This document shows, one piece after another, positions 50,176 through 60,498 of a DNA stretch of 62,619 nucleotides. The DNA comes from Bacillota bacterium (lineage in GTDB: Bacteria > Bacillota > Bacilli > Paenibacillales > NBRC-103111). Location of the stretch: positions 1 to 62,619 of the forward strand of contig JAEWGW010000010.1 in assembly GCA_023388055.1 (NCBI GenBank), read 5' to 3'. Each line of letters begins with the position of its first letter. The first letter of the stretch is position 1. The notes under the pieces were generated by a model. It was not told the origin of the DNA. It did not search any database and saw only the letters and a program-made list of their open reading frames with translations. The position numbers and the translations under genes are program-made.

Positions 50176-51078
50176 TTAGCGGTCCTGCCAGCGGAACGGC
50201 GTGCGGCCCAGAAAACGGTCCGGATTGGTGGCCGTATTCCTGATCCAGAAGGTGAAATGCAGATGCGGTCCGGTGGAAAAGCCGGTGCTGCCCACCTCGC
50301 CGATTTTATCCCCGGCCTTGACTCTGTCTCCTGTCTTGACATGGAGCTTGGACATATGGGCGTATTGGGAGAATAAATTCATTCCATGATCCAGATAGAT
50401 GGAGTTGCCCGTCAGATACAGCTCCTCCGCCAAAACCACCACTCCGTCGTTGGTTGCCAGAACCGGCGTTCCGGCAGGCGCGGCAAGGTCAATGGCCCGG
50501 TGGATGCTGTTGAATACTCCGTTTACATAACGGGTATACCCGTAGGGCGTGGTAAGCCTGCCTGAAACCGGTATAACGAAGGGCTCCTTAAACAGGATCT
50601 CGGGCACGGATTTGCTGCGGGCCAGATCGATTTTCTTCTGGTCGGCATTGATCCGCTGCGTATTCTGCCACATGCTTTCCTGCTCCTTGGTTACCGTAAG
50701 CCGGTCCGTATCGAAGGCCTTGGACTTCACCGTAAGCTTCGCCTTCACGGCAGCTCCCTCTATGGTATAGTTACCCGGTTTGAGATCGGTTGGAACCGGA
50801 AGCAGGGCATAGTAGCCGTTGCCCAGCTGGGTCAGTGGATATTTTTTCTCCACAAAAACCAGCTCTCCGCCTGTTTCGGACCGGACCATCACCGCGTCTC
50901 CCTGGAAAACAGAAGCGGGCATCACCGTCACGGCTTCGGCCATGGCCATCTCGGCTGCCTGCTCCCCGCTGTAGAAGGAGGCTTCTATCCGGAAGGCCTG
51001 CTCCAGGGCGGCAGCCTGGGCATCCGCGGCAGAGCCCAATGATTGAATTACAATCCAAAGTGCGATCAGCCATTCCAT
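50176..51078 (-). CDS. Secreted M23 family metallopeptidase (LytM-like)
   Basis: A 300-residue exported peptidoglycan endopeptidase. A signal peptide (LIALWIVIQSLGSAADAQA) and an Ig-like N-terminal region are followed by the LytM domain near residues 190-295, with HRAIDLAAPAGTPV (first His and Asp), YAHMSKL and PHLHFTFW (H-x-H). The zinc ligands are complete, so it should be active. It starts 20 bases after the MqnE stop on the same strand. The ribosome site AAGGGAG is distant (12 bases). Confidence 0.85.
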   Translation of the reverse strand: MEWLIALWIVIQSLGSAADAQAAALEQAFRIEASFYSGEQAAEMAMAEAVTVMPASVFQGDAVMVRSETGGELVFVEKKYPLTQLGNGYYALLPVPTDLKPGNYTIEGAAVKAKLTVKSKAFDTDRLTVTKEQESMWQNTQRINADQKKIDLARSKSVPEILFKEPFVIPVSGRLTTPYGYTRYVNGVFNSIHRAIDLAAPAGTPVLATNDGVVVLAEELYLTGNSIYLDHGMNLFSQYAHMSKLHVKTGDRVKAGDKIGEVGSTGFSTGPHLHFTFWIRNTATNPDRFLGRTPFRWQDR

Positions 51079-51098
51079 AGGGGCTGTATTCTCCCTTG

Positions 51099-52199
51099 TT
51101 AATAGGTTTCAATCACATTATAGAAGGTATCCCGCTCCACCGGAATTTTGCCGGCGCCCTTCACCAGCCAGATCAGCTCGTCCCGGGTTAACCCCGCAGG
51201 GGTAAGCGCTCCGGCGGAATGGCTGATCCGCTCCCGCACCAGAGTGCCGTGGACGTCGGATGCGCCGAAGCTCAGGGCCAGCTGGGTCAGCTGGGTGCCG
51301 ATGTTGATGAAATACGCCTTGATGTGGGGGAAATTGTCCACCATCAAACGGGAAATGGCGATAGTCTTGAGATCATCGAAGGCCGAGGTGCGGCGTTTGA
51401 TGCCTGCTTGCTGGCTGATGGGCTGAACGGCAAGGGGAATGAAGACCATAAAGCCGTTGGTCTCATCCTGCAGCTCTCTAAGCAGCATCATGTGCTCCAG
51501 CCGCTGCTGTTGGGATTCGATGGAGCCGTACAGCATGGTGGCGTGGGTTTTGTAGCCCATTTGGTGGGCGGTCCGGTGGACGGTTAACCATTCCTCCATG
51601 TTGGCCTTCTCTACCCGCATCTTCTGGCGGTAGTGGTCGGAGAGAATCTCCGCTCCTCCGCCGGGCATGGTATCCAGTCCCGCTTCCCTCAGCTCCTCCA
51701 GCACCTGCCGGTAGGACAACCCGCTGATACGCGAGAAGAAGTCGATTTCAGCTGCGGTATATGCCTTAATGGCAATGTGCGGATACTTATCCTTCAAGGC
51801 GCGGATGCAGTCCTTGTAGTATTGAAAGGAAACCTTGTCGTTATGCCCGCCGGTAATATGAAACTCCCGCACGCCCGGGGTAATATGCTCCTCCACGTAC
51901 CGGATCATATCCTCCCCGGTATGGGTGAAAGCCCCTTCCTGGCCCTCGTCCTTGCGGTAATTGCAGAAGGCGCAGTGGGCTTCACATACGTTGGTGAAAT
52001 ACAAGGTCATATTCTCAATAAAGTAAACGTTCTTGCCGTTCTTCCGGAGATTAACCTCATTGGCTAATTGGCCGATGGTCAGAAGATCCTCGGACTGGTA
52101 CAAAAACAGCCCGTCCTCCAGAGTCAGCCGCTCCTGATGATGCACCTTTTCCGCGATTGCCGCCATGCGGGTGTCAGGTGTGGGGATGATGATGCTCAT
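51099..52199 (-). CDS. mqnE: Aminofutalosine synthase (radical SAM)
   Basis: A 366-residue radical SAM enzyme of the futalosine menaquinone pathway, which joins the enolpyruvyl benzoate intermediate to adenosylated ribose to give aminofutalosine. The 4Fe-4S motif C-x3-C-x2-C is CEAHCAFC near residues 73-80, followed by the family words EFHITGGHNDK and MPGGGAEILSD. The closely related MqnC and CofH are alternatives, but GGHNDKVS and the overall start favour MqnE. GGAGGGG precedes the ATG. The UbiD-like gene nearby fits the same pathway. Confidence 0.85.
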   Translation of the reverse strand: MSIIIPTPDTRMAAIAEKVHHQERLTLEDGLFLYQSEDLLTIGQLANEVNLRKNGKNVYFIENMTLYFTNVCEAHCAFCNYRKDEGQEGAFTHTGEDMIRYVEEHITPGVREFHITGGHNDKVSFQYYKDCIRALKDKYPHIAIKAYTAAEIDFFSRISGLSYRQVLEELREAGLDTMPGGGAEILSDHYRQKMRVEKANMEEWLTVHRTAHQMGYKTHATMLYGSIESQQQRLEHMMLLRELQDETNGFMVFIPLAVQPISQQAGIKRRTSAFDDLKTIAISRLMVDNFPHIKAYFINIGTQLTQLALSFGASDVHGTLVRERISHSAGALTPAGLTRDELIWLVKGAGKIPVERDTFYNVIETY

Positions 52200-52478
52200 G
52201 ACGCGACCCCTCCAATGTTTATCGAAGTGAAATGATTTGACTTGTCATAAAAAATTCAAATTTATCTTTTCATTATAAACTCCCCCATTAGAAGGGGCAA
52301 TACGAAATTGGCAAGCAACGAATGAGGCAAAATTCTGCAAATAAGTCGAAAGGAATATTTCCTTTGCGCTAACGTTGCTGTATACTGTATTCTTGTGTGA
52401 ACTTTCAGGCAGAATCTACCGGCGTATTCAGTCGAACCATATAGAAATACGATAGAGTATAAGGAGTATGGTTGAGAA

Positions 52479-52688
52479 ATGTTAAGCATGACATGTCCGA
52501 ATACGGAAAAAAATATTCAAACCGAAATCGAATCCGCCCGTGCCCAGATGAACCGTCTTGCTGATGAGCTGGGGGTGCGGCACCCTGCGGTGGTGAAGGC
52601 GAGCCAAATGCTGGACGAGCTGCTGCTCCAATATTATGCCCTGACCGGCGCGATGCGGATCAAACGCACCTTGGGCCGCGGCTATTAG
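52479..52688 (+). CDS. Spo0E family sporulation regulatory phosphatase
   Basis: A 69-residue aspartyl-phosphate phosphatase that would dephosphorylate Spo0A~P and delay sporulation. Two helices and the signature SQMLDELLLQYY near residues 43-54 (S-Q-x-L-D) are intact. The N-terminus is longer than in most members. AAGGAG lies 12 bases before the ATG. In the 52200-52478 gap I see an AT-rich region but no certain promoter. Confidence 0.85.
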   Translation: MLSMTCPNTEKNIQTEIESARAQMNRLADELGVRHPAVVKASQMLDELLLQYYALTGAMRIKRTLGRGY

Positions 52689-52771
52689 GGTTCCCTCTGC
52701 TTCGCCTTGTAGGTATGCCCCTGTTGGAGGTATACTGAAGCTAAAGGCGACAATTACAGGAGGGATCAACC

Positions 52772-53131
52772 ATGATTCAAATCAGCGACTCGGCAGCCGG
52801 CCGCATTAAGGAATTGCTGGAGGCGGAGGAAACGCCGAACCTGTTCCTCCGGCTTGGCGTGCGTCCCGGCGGATGCAGCGGCTTTTCCTATTCCATGGGC
52901 TTCGACGATGAAGAGCATTCCGAGGACCAGATTCTTACCATTAACGGCCTCAAGGTTGTTGTGGAGGAAAGCAGTGCCCACTACCTGGAGGGTGTAGAAA
53001 TCGACTTCAAGGAAGAGGGCCTAAGCGGGGGCTTTACCATCGATAACCCCAATGCCATCGCTTCCTGCGGCTGCGGCAGCTCCTTCAAGATGAAGGATGA
53101 AGAGGGCCAAGTGGAGAATTGCGATCACTGA
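52772..53131 (+). CDS. HesB/IscA family Fe-S cluster assembly accessory protein (YutM-like)
   Basis: A 119-residue A-type carrier protein. The three cluster Cys are in RPGGCSGFSY near residue 35 and in SCGCGSSF near residues 98-105. It inserts Fe-S clusters into targets, probably together with the NifU-like protein nearby. AGGAGGG precedes the ATG, and a strong terminator follows. Confidence 0.9.
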   Translation: MIQISDSAAGRIKELLEAEETPNLFLRLGVRPGGCSGFSYSMGFDDEEHSEDQILTINGLKVVVEESSAHYLEGVEIDFKEEGLSGGFTIDNPNAIASCGCGSSFKMKDEEGQVENCDH

Positions 53132-53156
53132 TGCCGTTTAGAGTGTAACTCTATAA

Positions 53157-53199
53157 AACCTTCCGGGATTAATGTATATAAATCCCGGAAGGTTTTTTT
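53157..53199 (+). terminator. Terminator after the IscA-like gene
   Basis: AACCTTCCGGGATT pairs perfectly with AATCCCGGAAGGTT, followed by TTTTTT. It marks the border to the AT-rich RHS island. Confidence 0.95.
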
Positions 53200-53390
53200 G
53201 TGTTAAAAATTAATTTTTGAACTCTATTTGACATATACAGAAAAAAAACTTAGCTGCCGACTTTAACCAACTTTATTCGACATTCATTTTTGCTAAAATT
53301 GATAACGCTTCATTAATTAAGAAAGGAGATTTTTGTAAAGGAAAATGATAGCTATGTTTTTATATAATAAAATGGAAAGGTAGTGCGTGA

Positions 53391-55655
53391 ATGTTAAAAA
53401 AGTTAAAGATTATTTGCTGTGCTCTAATGTTGCTCACTATGAGCATCCCATCGTTAGGTATTGCAGGTGCAGAATTAAATGGGAGTGAAACGATATTTGC
53501 CGAAAATGAAATGACTCCTTCAGTGAATCAAGAGGATAAAGAGCAGTCATCCAAGAATTCTTTGCAATTGGAATCAGATATAGAGAGTACATTTCCCTCC
53601 TCAATTAGCCCGGTTCTTGTGCCTAGTGTCAGTGAGAGTGTCTATAATCTGAGCGTAACTGACAATGTGTATATGAAGGCTGCAGCAGCTCCGACTGGGC
53701 CTTATGTGGCCTATATGAAGCGTACTTATAGTAACTCTGTCAGTGAAGGAATTGATTATGGTTGGCCTTCTCTAGTTAACGCGAAGGCTATTTCTGTGAA
53801 TACGGATACAGATGGTCTGAAACGCTTTGTACTCTACTACGATAATACAATTAAATATACAGTTGAACTTGCAGGTAGAATATCCGGCCTGTACGATGAT
53901 ACTGGGAATTGGCCTACCTTAACAAATGCTAGGTCCATCAGCTTTGTGGAATGGTCTAATTCTAGCTATCCCTATGGAAGAAGCCTGTATCGCTATGTAC
54001 TTTATAACGACAATACGGTGAAACAAAGAAAAGTGGAGCGCTCAGATTATATTCCTAATGTAAGTGGTCCGGAAGAAGATGTTACTGCTCAATTCAGAAG
54101 CTATGATTTATCTACTGTAAGATCTTTCGCCCATGATAAAGAAAGAAGTACAGGAATTTTGTTCTTGCGCACAAACAATACAATAACGGGTGGATATAGT
54201 AACGACGATCAGTCTATGTTTTGGCCCAGTATAGTAAATGCTAAATCGATTGCTTATTACAATGTTGATGGATCCTTTATAAGGAGCTACGTTGCTTATC
54301 TGGACACCAATCCTGTAATAAACGTCAATAATTCCAACATGACCATATTTAAAAATAGTACCCCTAATACTATTACTTTATCCGGGACCATCAGCGACCC
54401 TGACAACGATATAGTGACAATCAGTGCAACCATTGCCGGAATTACCAAAACCACTTCCGTTTCGAATACATCCACTGCCCGTTCTTGGAGCTTGCAATGG
54501 AATGCCCAAACGGAAAATATTCCGTCCGGTTCCTACTCGAATATTCCCATTACGGCAACTAGCGGGGCATGGGGAAATGCAACCATCAGTTATTCAGGAA
54601 CAATAATAGTTAACAATATCCCGAATGCTCCGGGGAGCCAAAGCCCTGGCAGCTCCTCATCTGCTTCCCCTGTATTAATCAGTGGTGCCGCAATAGGTTT
54701 AAACTGGGCATTTGCCGATCCCGATCCTAATGATGTTCAAACAGCATATAGGGTCCAGCTATACAATGCCTCTGGGAGTTCCGTGATTTACGATACGGAT
54801 TGGATTCAATCGAGCGCGAAGTCATACACTGTTCCATCCGGAATATTGAACCGAGGTACTATTTATAGCTGGAGAGTTGCTGTTCGGGATAATAGAGGTG
54901 GTACTTCCAATTATTCACCCTTGTCGTATGTGAAAATCAACTCATTGCCAGTATTGACTATTACCTCCTACAATGACGGACAGCAGATTGCAGACAACAT
55001 TCTTACCTTCACCTGGATATATTCGGATGCGGATGCCCACACTCAGAAGCAATACCGAATTCAAGGATCAAAAGATAATTGGGCAACCATAGGATTTGAT
55101 TCTGGTTTGCTTAATGGGACCGCAGCGACACTAACAACCCCGGCTCTTCCAGTTGGTACGTGGAGCTTTAAGTTCCAAGTATACGATGGTTTTGAGTGGT
55201 CTGCAGTAGCAACTCGAAATAATTTATCCATACCCAACTCTTATGAACCCAATAACACCAGTGCTCAAGCTTTTGGAATCATGTATAACACCGAATATTC
55301 CTCAGTTATTAATACTTCTTCAGACGTGGATTTCTTTAAATACACAGCACCTTCTACAGGAATTGACAGGCTTACTCTCTCCATGCCCGCGGACAAGAAT
55401 TATGACGTGTTTATCTACGACGCCAATATGAATTTTGTTGCTTCAGGTCAATCAAGCGTTTCCGGCACATCTGAGGATATTATCTACCGTACAATGGCGA
55501 ATGCTGTTTATTACATCAAGATTATTGGGTTTAATGGAGCATACAGCAATAATCCCTATACAGTTAAAGTACAGAAATATGCGATAGCGAATCAAGTTAA
55601 CTATCAGTATGATGCAAATGGGAATATTATTGGCAAAACAACCACCAATCCTTAG
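53391..55655 (+). CDS. Secreted multidomain protein ending in a YD motif, companion of the RHS protein
   Basis: A 754-residue exported protein. A signal peptide lies at residues 1-27. Three related repeats of about 55 residues near 103-305 (WPSLVNAKAIS, WPTLTNARSIS, WPSIVNAKSIA, each followed by Y-V-L/A-Y) may form part of a propeller. Ig/FnIII-like domains follow, then a pre-peptidase C-terminal-like domain near 615-725 (EPNNTSAQAF, VDFFKYTAP). The last residues YQYDANGNIIGKTTTNP are a YD-repeat word. It is 13 bases upstream of the RHS start, so the two are co-expressed. The function is unknown. Confidence 0.8.
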   Translation: MLKKLKIICCALMLLTMSIPSLGIAGAELNGSETIFAENEMTPSVNQEDKEQSSKNSLQLESDIESTFPSSISPVLVPSVSESVYNLSVTDNVYMKAAAAPTGPYVAYMKRTYSNSVSEGIDYGWPSLVNAKAISVNTDTDGLKRFVLYYDNTIKYTVELAGRISGLYDDTGNWPTLTNARSISFVEWSNSSYPYGRSLYRYVLYNDNTVKQRKVERSDYIPNVSGPEEDVTAQFRSYDLSTVRSFAHDKERSTGILFLRTNNTITGGYSNDDQSMFWPSIVNAKSIAYYNVDGSFIRSYVAYLDTNPVINVNNSNMTIFKNSTPNTITLSGTISDPDNDIVTISATIAGITKTTSVSNTSTARSWSLQWNAQTENIPSGSYSNIPITATSGAWGNATISYSGTIIVNNIPNAPGSQSPGSSSSASPVLISGAAIGLNWAFADPDPNDVQTAYRVQLYNASGSSVIYDTDWIQSSAKSYTVPSGILNRGTIYSWRVAVRDNRGGTSNYSPLSYVKINSLPVLTITSYNDGQQIADNILTFTWIYSDADAHTQKQYRIQGSKDNWATIGFDSGLLNGTAATLTTPALPVGTWSFKFQVYDGFEWSAVATRNNLSIPNSYEPNNTSAQAFGIMYNTEYSSVINTSSDVDFFKYTAPSTGIDRLTLSMPADKNYDVFIYDANMNFVASGQSSVSGTSEDIIYRTMANAVYYIKIIGFNGAYSNNPYTVKVQKYAIANQVNYQYDANGNIIGKTTTNP

Positions 55656-55668
55656 GAGAGATGTTGCC

Positions 55669-58600
55669 TTGAAATCCTTATTAACTAAAGCTTTGGTATG
55701 CTTACTGATCGTATGCTTATTAGCGCCTTTTCAATTATTCGTATACGATGCTGCTGTATATGCAATGGTTGAACAATCTTATCCGGCACCGGATAGTTCA
55801 CTTCAGGAGATCAAGGATCAAGGCTACACAATGGATGATACTGATTTGGAGAAAGTAAAGCCGTACCCGGTCAATCGGTCCCAAGAAGCTAAAAGCGAAA
55901 TTATCAGTGATCTTGAAGCTTTCCAAATGATTGCAAAAAGTGAAAAGTCAAATATGTTAACTACTGCAACAGGTCCGGTTACCCTTCCAGACTATACTTA
56001 TGTGGAAACCAAGGGAGACCAGGCTCCTTTCTCCCTTCAATTGGATCATGAGGTTATCTCCACAGTTTCGGGAAGCTTGACCGTCCGTGAAAATGAGATG
56101 AGCTTGCCCGGGAGAAATGGATTAGGGTTTACATTAACCCGTACTTACGATAGTAGTGCCTCCCAGTTTGACCAGATGGTTTATGATGACGGAAACACGG
56201 TCATAACTCCTTTTGATGAGGAGTTTTTTCCCATCGGTAAAGGTTGGTCTTGGAATATTCCATACATTAGCATCGGAAGTAGATATCGTTACATTCATCT
56301 GGGCGATAGAGGCACTTACAAATTTGATACTATGAAGAATGAACTTGTAGATTACCCATGGAAGGACCTAACATTTTCATCAACTGAAACCAACATAAAT
56401 GGACAAACTGCGGTTTTTGTATTAACCAATCTGGAGCGTAAAAAGTTGTATTTTGATTCAGGAGGAAGATTAATTCAAATTGCCGATACCCGCGGCAATG
56501 CAATCAACTTTAATTATTCGTCCTACACATATGGTGGAGCGCTCTCTAAAATTACAGATTCAATTGGGAACAGCATTAATATCAGTTACAATTCATCAGA
56601 AGTTGTTATATCTAAGGGGAATGAAACTATTGTATATTATAAAGTCAAAAAAGACGGAAAGGATTTATTGTCGCAGGTAAAAGATTCTATGGGCAGGTTG
56701 ACCACGTATGATTACAGCATTCGAACTGCCCGTTTTAATCTTAATGCTACAAACCCGGATTATATGAACCCTTATGCTTTGCTTACGGGTGTAACTCATC
56801 CTACGGGTGCTAAAAGTGTTTATTCATATGAAATGGACCCTGTCAAACGGTTTCTTAGCGGTCCATTGGAAGTAAACCAATCTTACAGAGTCAGTTCCCG
56901 GGAAGATCAGGTCATTAACTCGGATAACTCGATTTCGATTTCTAATCGCAAGGATTTCTCATATGCTGGAGATATGGGCAGCACCTACAATGATATTGAG
57001 GCATTCTCTACCATCATTCATGACGGCTTAGGTACAACGGAACTGGTAAACAAAAAGGATTACATTGATTCAAACATCGGAGCTGTTTATTACAATACCC
57101 GTATTGTGCAAACAGCATCTCATCCCAAAACATCTCTTATCTCTAAGAATACCACCACGTTCACGCATGATATGGCTAACCGTAATCCAAATCCCATTAA
57201 AATCGACATCATCAAATCGGTAGTAGGGAACAGTTCAGTATTCAAAACAAGCAGGAGTGCTGCTTATAATCAATATGGGAATGTGACAAGCTCTACGGAC
57301 GTGAATAATACTACAACAACCTTTCAATATGATGCCAATCATTTATTGACCGGAGTTTCTGTTCCTGTTTCTAACAACCCCTCCAAAGTTCAATACACAG
57401 AGTACCAGAGGGATCAGGCATACTTGAACATAACGGCAACTCGTATTCGAGAAGGTGGTATCACGGGATCCATTTTGAGGGAAAGTGTGAATACAGCCTA
57501 CGACTCCTTTGGTAATGCCACAGCAACACGGATACTGAGAGATCCTGGATTGTATACGACAGTCGTTACTGAGTATAGCCCACAAGCTCCGTACTATGGA
57601 GCTTTTCCCACCGGGCAACAGATCAATACCACTGATGCTGAAGGGAAAAGTTCAATCATTCGTAAAAATTATGAATATGATCCAACCAACGGCAGGCTAG
57701 TCGCTTACATTGACCCAATGAATCAGGTAACCAGATACAAGTACGACCCCATTGGTAGAGTAACAGATGTTATTCATCCGGATAATAGCACGTTAACACT
57801 ACGTTATTTGGATATAGAAAACCAAGTTATACGTACAGATGAGACTGGAGTTGTGGTACGCACGACATGGAATCCGTTTGGGTGGAAAACTAACAACGGT
57901 TTCATAGAAAATGGAGCATATCACAACAAAGCAACATATGAGTACGATCAATACGGACGTTTAAAAAATAGTTACGATGCCCTGGATAAAAAAACGATGT
58001 ATGATTATGACCAGTGGAGCCGCCAAAGCGCAATAACCTATCCTGATTTAAATACAGATTCCGTCTTCTATGACGACATCGCTAATACCAAAACCATTAC
58101 AACACCAGTAACAAGTACAGAAAATTATATGGTTAAGGATTCTTATGATATTCTGGGACGTTTAATTGCACGGGAGGAAACGAAAAAGGTTGGCAATACC
58201 ACGAAAACGACACCGCTTCTGTCCTATACCTACGATCTTATGGGGAATATTCTTACAGCGGCGGATGCTCAGGCGAATATGACTACCTTTCGTTACGATA
58301 TGCTAGGTCAATTGCAAAGCGTAACGAACCAAGCACCTGTTACAGCCGCTGATGGGAAAACAACGCTAACCCCGCAGATTACCTCATTTCTGTACAATCA
58401 ATTTGGCAAAATGACACAGATGACATACCCGGATAACAGTAATAAACGCCATGTCTATGATGAGGCGGGACGTCTCATAAAAACGATTGATGCAAAGGGT
58501 ATGCAGGAGATCTTCTTCTATGATGGGAATAGCAATCTAATAAGATATCTGGACCGAAAGGGAAATCGCTTCAAGAACACCTACAGCAATCGTAACTTAT

Positions 58601-60498
58601 TGGTGAAGAAAGAAATTGTCGATGGAGCCTGGGCATCTATTTCTGGTGAACAGCCAATTTCCTACACCTACGATGTTGCCGGACGCCGGACAATGATGAG
58701 CGATTCTACCGGAAACACCAAGTATGCTTACGATTATACGAAAGGAGCGTTAGCCGCTGTAACTTTTCCCGATGGAAAACTCATAAATTATGATTATGAT
58801 GTCAACGGGAATCGTATTCTTATGAACGATCCATTCGGGGGGAAAACAACCTATCATTATGATACCCGGAATAGATTGGATCTCATTGGAACCTCATCCG
58901 ACTTAACCAACGACTATGAGGCAAAGTACGAGTATTATCTTAATGGGATGTTGAAGCAAATCCTGCAAAAGAACGGAGTCTCTTCAAATTACACGTATGA
59001 TGGCCTTCTCCCAGGTAATCTAATAATAAAAAAAGCAGACGGCTCCGTCCTTCAGTCTTATGGCTATACGTACGATAACAACGGCAATCAATTATCCAAA
59101 ACTGAAAATGGAGTAGGCCATCAGTTTACGTATGATCAGATGAACCGGATTGAAACCTCCCAACAATTTGCTGAAACATACGGGTATGACATCCGCGGCA
59201 ACCGATCTTTTATGTCCACCAATCATCCGTTTGAACGACCTGATGCAGTAACTTCCTTCGATCAATATAATCAACTGGCAAGCATTCGGACAGCGGAAGG
59301 GACGAACATCGAATATAAATACAACGGAGACGGATTGTTATGGGAACGGATAGAAAACGGGGAAACTACGCGATATTATTGGGATGGAAGCAACATTGCT
59401 GCAGAAGCAAATGTAGTAGGGGGAACGGCCACATTTAAAGCCCGCTACATCCGCGGCCGTGGACCGATTGCCCGGCAGGATGAACAGGGAATCGCGTATT
59501 TTGTGCAGAATGGCCACGGTGATGTCGTAAATCTGGTAGATGCTACCGGTATGACAAAGCTGAATTCGTATGAGTATGATATTTTCGGGAACTTAGTATC
59601 CCAGAATGAAACGATTCGCCAACCGTTTAAGTATAGCGGCGAATTTTGGGATGATTCCTCAAAACTCCAGTATTTACGGGCCCGCTGGTACGATCCCAGT
59701 ATAGGACGGTTTATCAGTGAGGATACGTATGAAGGGGATATTACGAATCCGCTGACACTTAATCTTTATACGTATGTAAAGAACAACCCGTTGAAGTATG
59801 TGGACCCTACAGGTCATGTATCAGCTGATGGTGGAGCTCCATTTACCCCAGCTGATTTTATAAACCAAGAAGACGGTTTTGATAAATACATTTTAGACCC
59901 TACACTTTTAAACTATAATAGTGCAGTATACATGCAAACTTTTAACGGATGTAGTAAAAACAATGGTTGTGATAACTACCGGGCAGGACTTGATACCCTT
60001 CACGCAGGGAATCAAGAAATAAGAAATGATGCACGAAGTTATATTAACGTTGAAGGTGGAAGTGCAAGTATTATATTTAAAAACAGAAACATAATGGCTA
60101 TAAACTATAACAGAGGTGATGGAGATCAGTTAGTTGTAATTAGTAAGGAAAAAGGGATGCTCAGTGGAACGCAAGCTATTTCAGCTGCACTTACAAATGG
60201 ATTAATTCCTGCAACTGCTTCACTCCAATATATGCCTGTACCCAGTAATAACTCTAATTGGACTAATGTAGGGAATTTGCAATCGTGGATGAGTAGTAAT
60301 GGTTATAGCCTCGGGTCGGTTAATCAAACGGATATGTTTAAAGTTGAAGTTTTAGATAGAAATGGAAGGATTATGGGCGAGCTTCATATCGGACAAACAG
60401 TTCCAGGTCCGGGACCATTACGGATTCGTGACCATTACCACCCTAATGCGAACCGCACATCACACATTTATGGAGATGATGAAGAATATGACTGGTAG
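55669..60498 (+). CDS. Secreted RHS repeat protein with unassigned C-terminal (toxin-like) domain
   Basis: A 1609-residue exported polymorphic-toxin-type protein. A hydrophobic signal segment lies at residues 2-32, then an N-terminal carrier region, and many YD repeats (for example YEYDQYGRLKN, YDYDVNGNRI). The RHS core ends RFISEDTYEGD...YVDPTGH at residue 1383. The remaining 226 residues differ from RHS sequence, include C-x5-C near the start and end RIRDHYHPNANRTSHIYGDD. In RHS and WapA systems this tip is the toxin. A TTG start at 55669 after TAGGAGAG is chosen because the frame otherwise opens inside the upstream gene. Confidence 0.85.
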   Translation: MKSLLTKALVCLLIVCLLAPFQLFVYDAAVYAMVEQSYPAPDSSLQEIKDQGYTMDDTDLEKVKPYPVNRSQEAKSEIISDLEAFQMIAKSEKSNMLTTATGPVTLPDYTYVETKGDQAPFSLQLDHEVISTVSGSLTVRENEMSLPGRNGLGFTLTRTYDSSASQFDQMVYDDGNTVITPFDEEFFPIGKGWSWNIPYISIGSRYRYIHLGDRGTYKFDTMKNELVDYPWKDLTFSSTETNINGQTAVFVLTNLERKKLYFDSGGRLIQIADTRGNAINFNYSSYTYGGALSKITDSIGNSINISYNSSEVVISKGNETIVYYKVKKDGKDLLSQVKDSMGRLTTYDYSIRTARFNLNATNPDYMNPYALLTGVTHPTGAKSVYSYEMDPVKRFLSGPLEVNQSYRVSSREDQVINSDNSISISNRKDFSYAGDMGSTYNDIEAFSTIIHDGLGTTELVNKKDYIDSNIGAVYYNTRIVQTASHPKTSLISKNTTTFTHDMANRNPNPIKIDIIKSVVGNSSVFKTSRSAAYNQYGNVTSSTDVNNTTTTFQYDANHLLTGVSVPVSNNPSKVQYTEYQRDQAYLNITATRIREGGITGSILRESVNTAYDSFGNATATRILRDPGLYTTVVTEYSPQAPYYGAFPTGQQINTTDAEGKSSIIRKNYEYDPTNGRLVAYIDPMNQVTRYKYDPIGRVTDVIHPDNSTLTLRYLDIENQVIRTDETGVVVRTTWNPFGWKTNNGFIENGAYHNKATYEYDQYGRLKNSYDALDKKTMYDYDQWSRQSAITYPDLNTDSVFYDDIANTKTITTPVTSTENYMVKDSYDILGRLIAREETKKVGNTTKTTPLLSYTYDLMGNILTAADAQANMTTFRYDMLGQLQSVTNQAPVTAADGKTTLTPQITSFLYNQFGKMTQMTYPDNSNKRHVYDEAGRLIKTIDAKGMQEIFFYDGNSNLIRYLDRKGNRFKNTYSNRNLLVKKEIVDGAWASISGEQPISYTYDVAGRRTMMSDSTGNTKYAYDYTKGALAAVTFPDGKLINYDYDVNGNRILMNDPFGGKTTYHYDTRNRLDLIGTSSDLTNDYEAKYEYYLNGMLKQILQKNGVSSNYTYDGLLPGNLIIKKADGSVLQSYGYTYDNNGNQLSKTENGVGHQFTYDQMNRIETSQQFAETYGYDIRGNRSFMSTNHPFERPDAVTSFDQYNQLASIRTAEGTNIEYKYNGDGLLWERIENGETTRYYWDGSNIAAEANVVGGTATFKARYIRGRGPIARQDEQGIAYFVQNGHGDVVNLVDATGMTKLNSYEYDIFGNLVSQNETIRQPFKYSGEFWDDSSKLQYLRARWYDPSIGRFISEDTYEGDITNPLTLNLYTYVKNNPLKYVDPTGHVSADGGAPFTPADFINQEDGFDKYILDPTLLNYNSAVYMQTFNGCSKNNGCDNYRAGLDTLHAGNQEIRNDARSYINVEGGSASIIFKNRNIMAINYNRGDGDQLVVISKEKGMLSGTQAISAALTNGLIPATASLQYMPVPSNNSNWTNVGNLQSWMSSNGYSLGSVNQTDMFKVEVLDRNGRIMGELHIGQTVPGPGPLRIRDHYHPNANRTSHIYGDDEEYDW

